This document shows, in pieces, positions 58,625 to 64,000 of a stretch of 64,000 nucleotides of DNA (position 1 is its first letter; each line of letters begins with the position of its first letter). Below the pieces are notes generated by a model. It worked only from the letters and a program-made list of their open reading frames with translations. It had not been told where the DNA came from and did no database searches. Made by a program: the position numbers and the translations under genes. Source of the DNA: Alcanivorax sp. (GTDB lineage Bacteria; Pseudomonadota; Gammaproteobacteria; Pseudomonadales; Alcanivoracaceae); contig NZ_NVWY01000032.1 of assembly GCF_002733835.1 (NCBI RefSeq), positions 1 to 64,000 on the forward strand, in the 5' to 3' direction.

Positions 58625-59677
58625 TTAATGGATCTGGCGCTGGCTACCGCGGTGCCAGAATTTTTCCAGCACCCGATGCAACGTTGCTTCCAGCGAGAAT
58701 CCCAGCCTCTCGCCCAGCTTGCGCTTCGCTTCCCACTCGACCTGGTAGAGAGTCTGGCTGTCTTTGCGAAGTTGTAACAGCTCATCGCTGGTCATGATTT
58801 CATCAACAAGACCCAGCTCCTTTGCCTGGCTACCGAACCAGTGCTCGCCGGTGGCAACCTTGTCCAGGTCCAGCCCACGGCGGTTATCGCGCACGAAGCT
58901 TTTAAACAACTGATGGGTATCTTCCAGCTCTTCCTGGAACTTGGCCCGGCCTTTCTCTGTATTTTCACCCAGCATGGTCATGGTGCGCTTGTACTCACCG
59001 GCGGTCATCAACTCCACATCAATATCATTTTTCTTGAGCAGGCGATGAAAGTTCGGAATCTGCGCGACCACACCAATGGAGCCAATAATCGCAAAAGGCG
59101 CGGCGACAATACGATCAGCAATACACGCCATCATATAACCCCCGCTGGCGGCCACCTGATCCACCGCAATGGTCAACTTGATGCCCTGATTACGGATACG
59201 GCGCAGTTGCGAGGACGCCAGCCCATAGCTGTGCACCAGCCCCCCCGGACTTTCCAGGCGAACCAGCACTTCGTCATCCTGGCTGGCGACCTGCAAAATG
59301 GCGGTAATTTCACGGCGAAGGTGATCCACGCCACTGGCCTGAACGTCGCCGTTGAAATCAAGCACAAACAGGCGCGGCAGAGTCTTGTCTTCGGTACCGG
59401 CTTTCTTTTTTTGCTTGGCTTCCAGCTTTTCCTGTTTGCGTTTGGCTTTGTCAGCCTTCTTGCGCTGAGTCTCCGGAATGATTTCCGCTTCCAGGGACGC
59501 CTTAAGATCATCGAACTCATCATTGAGATGGCGGACTTTCAACTCGCCATCCTGGTCGCCCTTGCCCCGGTTACGCGACGCTGCTGCCGCAATGCCGCCC
59601 AAAATAAACAAAATCGCCACTACCAGGGTGGCGACTTTGGCCAGAAACATGCCGTATTCCATTAAAAACGCGATCAC
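58625..59677 (-). CDS. sohB: SohB-type inner-membrane S49 peptidase
   Basis: A 350-residue protein. N-terminal transmembrane segment (KVATLVVAILFILGGIAAAA), then a Lys-rich linker (RKKADKAKRKQEKLEAKQKKK, residues about 70-92). S49 domain with QVAASGGYMMACIADRI (Ser near 177) and GEYKRTMTMLGENTEKGRAKF (Lys near 227). Periplasmic serine peptidase related to SppA. An alternative start is MEYGMF at residue 6. Confidence 0.93.
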   Translation of the reverse strand: MIAFLMEYGMFLAKVATLVVAILFILGGIAAAASRNRGKGDQDGELKVRHLNDEFDDLKASLEAEIIPETQRKKADKAKRKQEKLEAKQKKKAGTEDKTLPRLFVLDFNGDVQASGVDHLRREITAILQVASQDDEVLVRLESPGGLVHSYGLASSQLRRIRNQGIKLTIAVDQVAASGGYMMACIADRIVAAPFAIIGSIGVVAQIPNFHRLLKKNDIDVELMTAGEYKRTMTMLGENTEKGRAKFQEELEDTHQLFKSFVRDNRRGLDLDKVATGEHWFGSQAKELGLVDEIMTSDELLQLRKDSQTLYQVEWEAKRKLGERLGFSLEATLHRVLEKFWHRGSQRQIH

Positions 59678-59861
59678 TGTTTATCTACTCTCCAGGGGAT
59701 CCGGCGCGCGGCGCCAGTCAATTCAGGGAACTCAAACTCCCGCTGATTCTACATAAGCCAGAGCCATTGGGGTAATCAAGGGAGGACAAAGATCGGGCAA
59801 CGCAGCGCGTGCCAGGACAGGAAACACGCCAGCGGAGCATCCCCGCTGGCGGTATGGAGGA

Positions 59862-60509
59862 TCAGTCCCAACCAGAAATGGCTTGCTGGGCACTGCCGTT
59901 CATGGGACGGGCCACCAGCCCGGTGGGCCCCACATTGACTTGAAACAAGGCGCCATCGGCCATGGGCAGGTAAGCTGCGCTACCGTAGCGGGCATCAATA
60001 ATCAGGCTCCAGCCTTCCTTTGCCAACAACCACACATCCAGGCCAACCGGGTCGCGGTGCAGGCTGTAGACCGTGCGGTCGCGGGAGCGCTCATCTTCCA
60101 GCGCATAATAGCGGCCCTGGATGCGATCCAGTTGATAGCCCGGCTTCAAACCAAGCAAACTGAACGGCATCTTCCATTTGATGATCCGCGCATCCAGTTG
60201 CCACTGATCCCCTTTCAACCGGAAGTCCTCAGCACTGCCGTCCGTGCGGGTGACCGTGGCAATGAAGGATTGCTCACCGGATTCACGGAAACTGACCGTA
60301 GCCACCGAGACCTCCTGGGCATATTCCTTGTAGCCGTAAAGATTCAGCGCAAAAACGCTCATGTAGCCAGCCACTAACAGTAACAGCAGCCCTGCGGTGC
60401 CTTTCAGCCACTGCAACACCCACTTTTGGCGCAGCAATATCCAGGCGCCCAACAAGACGAACAGGAGACTGAAAGCGATAAGCACCAAGGGTGCCAAGGT
60501 GTAATTCAT
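59862..60509 (-). CDS. Membrane protein with periplasmic domain, unknown
   Basis: ATG at 60509 (MNYTLAPLVLIAF, GGA upstream; a TTG two codons earlier is less likely), 215 residues. Two transmembrane helices (LVLIAFSLLFVLLGAWILL and TAGLLLLLVAGYMSVFALNLYGY), then a beta-rich domain (SFIATVTRTDGSAEDFRLKGDQWQLDARIIKW). Widely annotated as a multidrug-transporter-like protein but without transporter features. Twelve bases from nudC on the same strand. Confidence 0.75.
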   Translation of the reverse strand: MNYTLAPLVLIAFSLLFVLLGAWILLRQKWVLQWLKGTAGLLLLLVAGYMSVFALNLYGYKEYAQEVSVATVSFRESGEQSFIATVTRTDGSAEDFRLKGDQWQLDARIIKWKMPFSLLGLKPGYQLDRIQGRYYALEDERSRDRTVYSLHRDPVGLDVWLLAKEGWSLIIDARYGSAAYLPMADGALFQVNVGPTGLVARPMNGSAQQAISGWD

Positions 60510-60521
60510 GCTCAAATCCTT

Positions 60522-61322
60522 CTAGAAACGCGCGATCCATTGATCTATCAGCGAACGGGCAATACTGCCCGGCGGCGGCACCATGGGAAGATCCTGATAA
60601 TGAAACCAGGCGGCATCAACGATTTCGTCGTCATCAATGCGAATTTCTCCGCCCGCATATTCCGCCATGAATCCCAGCATCAGGGAATGGGGAAACGGCC
60701 ACGACTGACTGTTCAGGTACTCCAGGTTCTTTACTGAAATACCACTTTCTTCCATAACCTCCCGCGCCAGCGCCTGCTCTGCAGTTTCACCCGCTTCCAT
60801 AAACCCGGCAAGGCAGGAATAAAACCCCTCGGGAAAACGGGCAGACCGCCCCAGCAGCGCGTGCTCACCCTTGGTGACCAGGGTAATGATGCAGGGAGTG
60901 ATTCGTGGGTACTGGAAATAACCGCAACCGGCGCAGGTCATCGCCAGGTCACGGGGATGCGGTTCGGTGGGAGAGCCGCAACGACTGCAAAAACGGTGAT
61001 TCTGGCGCCAGCTCAAAAACTGCAGGGCCCGGCTGGCCATGGAAAATTCGGCATCACTGAGCGTGGCCCCGATCAGGCGGCGCAGTGGCACACGTTGTAG
61101 CTGACCATCATCGAATTCATGACGGGAGAGTTCGCAGACATAGCAGGGCTGACCGGAAAGAAAACCCAAAAAATGGTAATCCGGGTGTTGGCGAAGCCAC
61201 TTGGCTGGCAGTTCCGGGAACTGCCAGCCCGCCTGGGTAGAAATGAGCACATCCTGATCATGGATGACATAACAGCGGGCGCTATCTGCGTCCTGGGGTT
61301 CCGGGCTGGAAAGATCAATCAT
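60522..61322 (-). CDS. nudC: NAD+ diphosphatase NudC
   Basis: A 266-residue Nudix hydrolase. Zinc ribbon FCSRCGSPTEP...MTCAGCGYFQYPR (near 110-133). Nudix box in CLAGFMEAGETAEQALAREVMEESGI (near 165) and the NudC-specific SQSWPFPHSLMLGF (near 205). Cleaves NADH and removes NAD caps from RNA. Confidence 0.95.
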   Translation of the reverse strand: MIDLSSPEPQDADSARCYVIHDQDVLISTQAGWQFPELPAKWLRQHPDYHFLGFLSGQPCYVCELSRHEFDDGQLQRVPLRRLIGATLSDAEFSMASRALQFLSWRQNHRFCSRCGSPTEPHPRDLAMTCAGCGYFQYPRITPCIITLVTKGEHALLGRSARFPEGFYSCLAGFMEAGETAEQALAREVMEESGISVKNLEYLNSQSWPFPHSLMLGFMAEYAGGEIRIDDDEIVDAAWFHYQDLPMVPPPGSIARSLIDQWIARF

Positions 61323-61358
61323 GGCTGTCTCATGCGACGTTGTTCATGCGGCGTAGAC

Positions 61359-63038
61359 TCAGGCGACTTTCGACACCGGAAAGCCTAATGCATTCATGCT
61401 TTCCTCAGCCACCTCCAGCACGCCATCACCAATGGGTTTCTGCTCTTCCATGCTTTCCAGGTAGTAATCCACCCCGGTCAGCGCATCAGCCAGGGTTTCC
61501 ATGTTTTCTCGAGTCGGCACCTGATCACCGCTTAGCAGCCGGTTGCTGATGTATTTATGGCATGCCTCGGTAACGGCCTTGGCACGATCCAGTTCCAGGA
61601 ACATCAGGCCACCCGCAATCGAGGCGAACGTACCGGGCAGGTTGGACAGATGCATGGCATCCCAGTTGTTATCCATGAACGAGGAGATGGAGCGCTTGGC
61701 CAATGCCAGGCCGGCGCGGCACTCGCCCACCACCGTCATGCGAGCGTCATCCAGTTGATACAGGGAAATATTGGTGTTGTTGGCAGTGCGGTGGACATCA
61801 TCTTCCGGGCTAATACTACGCTCCAGGCCCGCCACCACGTTTTCCACTATCAGCAGGTCATCGACCAGCCCATGAAAAGCCTCTCCTTCCACATTCTGAT
61901 CCGGGGCCCATTTCGACACTTCCCGGGCGCGCAATTTGATTGCCCGGGATTCGTCATCCTTGTTGATCATGTCCAGGGTACTGCCCAGGCGATTCAGGCT
62001 GGCAGCAACCGACTGGTAATTGGTGTCGGCAACGCCCTGGGAAGCCAAATCCAGGCTTTCCTTCAAATCCGCAATTTCATCGCGCATGGCCGTGGCCACA
62101 GAACGAATCACCGAGCCGCTGGCACCGGTCATCAATGCCAGCTCACGCTGCAATACGGTGTCACTAACCTCGGACTTCAGACCAAAAGCCTGCTTCACAT
62201 CGCCAATGGTGCCGCTATCTTCAGCGGATAGCGAAACGATAAACAGACTTTCCTTGATCAACAGCAGCGGCGCCTCTTCCGTCACCGCCTGGTCACCATC
62301 GTAAACCAGTTTTTTGAGCTGACGATCGAATTGGGATAGCAGGGCCTTGCGAGCAGGCGTAATCGCCATCTGGTCGCAGTACATGGCTGTCAGCACGGCC
62401 TGAGCCACCCACAGAAAGCGGCTTAGACCGCATTGACCTGCCGCACGATCCAGGCGCACCAGCGCCCGGGCCATCAACTTGAGATTAGTGGCATTGCCTT
62501 GCCCACGCAGAACCCCCAGCAACCCGACCTGGTACATATGCCGCAGGCGACGGGACAGGTCTGACAGTTCGCTAACCGATAGCTCTCGCTGGGGAGCTTC
62601 AGGTGCACGCTGACGGGACAGGTCGGCACTAAAGAAATGGCTCTCCTGAATCAGGCCTTTTCCACCGGAACGCCGCAGTTCATTAATCCCACCAATCAGC
62701 AAGGCAGGAAGTGTGCGGTTTTTCAGCTGCACATAGTCAAAATAACGGGCCAGCAGGACAATCGCATTACTCAACGCCTGAATGCGGGCCTCAGAGACTT
62801 TTTCCTGTAGCTCCCGAGCGGCCAGCGCCATTTCTTCACTCATTAAAGCTGCTGCAGGCAGCTCAACCACCTGGCAGATACCGCGGAGTTGCTGAAAGGC
62901 TTGCGCGCAATGCTGCAACTCATCCTGGCGGCTATGGTCGTCCGAAAACGCTTCAAGCTGGTTTTCAGCTTCCGTCAGGGTGGTATCTATCGCTTCCTTG
63001 AGAAAAGTCAGGGAGGTGGTGTTTGTTATGGCAACCAT
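61359..63038 (-). CDS. Orphan ChpA/PilL N-terminal-like protein
   Basis: A 559-residue helical protein matching the N-terminal region of the twitching-motility kinase ChpA: FLKEAIDTTLTEAENQLEAF, VVELPAAALMSEEMALAARELQ (near 57), FDYVQLKNRTLPALLIGGINELRR (near 99), ESHFFSADLS (near 132). In ChpA this precedes Hpt and CheA kinase modules, all absent here. No intact Hpt phosphorylatable His motif is obvious. It may be a split-off scaffold for a type IV pilus chemosensory system, or a degenerate Hpt-like adaptor. Confidence 0.7.
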   Translation of the reverse strand: MVAITNTTSLTFLKEAIDTTLTEAENQLEAFSDDHSRQDELQHCAQAFQQLRGICQVVELPAAALMSEEMALAARELQEKVSEARIQALSNAIVLLARYFDYVQLKNRTLPALLIGGINELRRSGGKGLIQESHFFSADLSRQRAPEAPQRELSVSELSDLSRRLRHMYQVGLLGVLRGQGNATNLKLMARALVRLDRAAGQCGLSRFLWVAQAVLTAMYCDQMAITPARKALLSQFDRQLKKLVYDGDQAVTEEAPLLLIKESLFIVSLSAEDSGTIGDVKQAFGLKSEVSDTVLQRELALMTGASGSVIRSVATAMRDEIADLKESLDLASQGVADTNYQSVAASLNRLGSTLDMINKDDESRAIKLRAREVSKWAPDQNVEGEAFHGLVDDLLIVENVVAGLERSISPEDDVHRTANNTNISLYQLDDARMTVVGECRAGLALAKRSISSFMDNNWDAMHLSNLPGTFASIAGGLMFLELDRAKAVTEACHKYISNRLLSGDQVPTRENMETLADALTGVDYYLESMEEQKPIGDGVLEVAEESMNALGFPVSKVA

Positions 63039-63429
63039 GGACTCTCCGCAAGCACCAAACTGTTATTATCATCGGGTTCGTTCGTTAGGCGCGCAAACCC
63101 CCGGATACACCCGCAATCGTCAAAACAGGATTGTAAAACAAGGCGCATCAACTTTTGCACGTCATCAAAGACTGCGTCAACTTTCATTTGTAAGCAACTG
63201 ATTTATTGATGATTTGTTAACCTGCCCACACTCCTCCCCGTGGCCAGACACGGTTGCGCGTTACGTGCGCCAACCGGCTGCGTCAATCCCTCCATTGATC
63301 CAGGGCAAATTGCCACCCCTTTGCACTGTACTGGGGCAAGCCAAGTCCTTATCATTGCCGCGCCCGAGTTTGGCGTGCTTCATCCGAGCTGGGCGCCCTT
63401 TCCCATTTGCCGTTCAGCAGGAACTCGTC
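63039..63429. promoter_or_regulatory. Divergent intergenic region before nhaB
   Basis: About 390 non-coding bases. The part at 63120-63230 is A/T-richer (TTTATTGATGATTTG) and may hold promoters. No repeat, operator or RNA gene is convincing. Confidence 0.35.
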
Positions 63430-64000
63430 ATGTCAGCCACGCTAGGCCGCGCCTTTATTCAGAACTTCCTGGGGCAGGCCCCCGCCTGGTACAAATACAC
63501 CATCGTTGCCTTCCTGCTGATCAACCCCCTGGTGGCCCTGGCCCTGGGCCCGGTGACGGCGGGCTGGCTGCTGCTGGCCGAGTTCATTTTCACCCTGGCC
63601 ATGGCGCTCAAGTGCTACCCCCTGCAACCCGGCGGCCTGCTGGCCATTGAAGCGGTCATGATCGGCCTCACCTCCGCTGATACCGTGCTGCACAAGGTGG
63701 TGGGCAATATCGAGGTGATGTTGCTGTTGATCTTCATGGTTGCCGGGATTTTCTTCCTCAAAGACCTGCTGCTGTTCATGTTCACCCGTCTGCTGCTGGG
63801 CGTGAAATCCAAAGTGACGCTGAGTCTGCTGTTCTGTGCGGCCGCCGCCCTGCTCTCCGCCTTTCTTGACGCGCTGACGGTTACCGCCGTGGTCATTGCC
63901 GTATGCACCGGCTTTTATGGCATTTACCACAAGGTAGCCTCCGGCAAGACGTTCCAGCAGAAACACGACCACGGCGACGACACCGCCGTGGAAGAGCTGC
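63430..64000 (+). CDS. nhaB: Na+/H+ antiporter NhaB (N-terminal part, runs off window)
   Basis: Open frame from ATG 63430 (AGGA upstream) to the right edge, about 190 residues: [26 protein letters not shown]. Four or more transmembrane helices and the typical [20 protein letters not shown] and [14 protein letters not shown] segments, with the membrane Asp of NhaB. Exchanges Na+ for H+ across the inner membrane, expected of a marine bacterium. Translated by hand; the stop lies beyond the window. Confidence 0.93.
   Translation, partial: MSATLGRAFIQNFLGQAPAWYKYTIVAFLLINPLVALALGPVTAGWLLLAEFIFTLAMALKCYPLQPGGLLAIEAVMIGLTSADTVLHKVVGNIEVMLLLIFMVAGIFFLKDLLLFMFTRLLLGVKSKVTLSLLFCAAAALLSAFLDALTVTAVVIAVCTGFYGIYHKVASGKTFQQKHDHGDDTAVEEL

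Noticed and set aside
59827-59851. Terminator at CGCCAGCGG/CCGCTGGCG downstream of the unknown membrane protein
   Set aside because: Good stem but no T run on the transcribed strand; left unannotated as a terminator.

Overview
The window is a 64-kb chromosomal segment of a marine-type gammaproteobacterium. The gene content (methylcitrate pathway of the AcnD/PrpF type, CysB, AlgP-like histone-H1-like protein, ThrH, RlmG, NhaB, FadL-like porin with a fil-like cluster, DUF934-linked sulfite reductase) points to an Alcanivorax-like organism. That placement rests on recognising the proteins and has not been tested by a search. Coding density is high and most genes are ordinary core metabolism.

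Layout. 1-8251: propionate (2-methylcitrate) operon on the minus strand, GntR regulator-prpB-prpC-acnD-prpF-prpD, with two copies of a perfect GntR-type operator in front. 8267-17632: minus-strand envelope cluster resembling the Acinetobacter fil genes. It holds a Sec-exported DUF6160-type protein, a TPR-sulfotransferase, a periplasmic C39-like peptidase, two outer-membrane barrels and two lipoproteins. 17938-25766: pabB, a RAYT transposase among REP palindromes, thrH, cysB, a 5'-nucleotidase, algP-like, PilZ-like and unknown genes. 25703-31083: DUF2489, a membrane protein, the methionine salvage operon mtnA-mtnB-mtnD-mtnC, and rlmG.

31238-41004: tRNA-Pro(CGG) carrying an integrated 9.7-kb island bounded by a 48-bp direct repeat of the tRNA 3' end. 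The island has a tyrosine integrase, an AlpA-like regulator, a Toprim primase plus DUF927 P-loop protein, a HigBA-like toxin-antitoxin pair, a PrtN-like activator and an unknown 324-residue cargo protein. In front of the replication operon lies a P4-phage-like antisense immunity region: a CI-type RNA segment complementary to two flanking targets, one of which covers a ribosome-binding site. The island's left 770 bp is non-coding, with a degenerate tandem duplication and GGTCTCA iterons. No capsid, tail or terminase gene is visible, so it looks like a phage satellite or a mobilisable island.

41134-64000: PEBP protein, thpR, DMT exporter, lipoprotein hydrolase, two ABC1/UbiB-family kinases, a methyltransferase, lon, an RluA-type pseudouridine synthase, a very small SET-domain protein, a 285-bp MITE, an M48 lipoprotein protease, nfuA, DUF2970, cysI-DUF934, zntB, an AcuI-like reductase, sohB, nudC, an orphan ChpA-N-terminus-like protein and the start of nhaB.

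The most interesting items are the fil-like cluster, where a stand-alone C39 peptidase accompanies an exported protein carrying a bacteriocin-leader-like motif after its Sec signal, and the P4-like satellite with its RNA immunity circuit.
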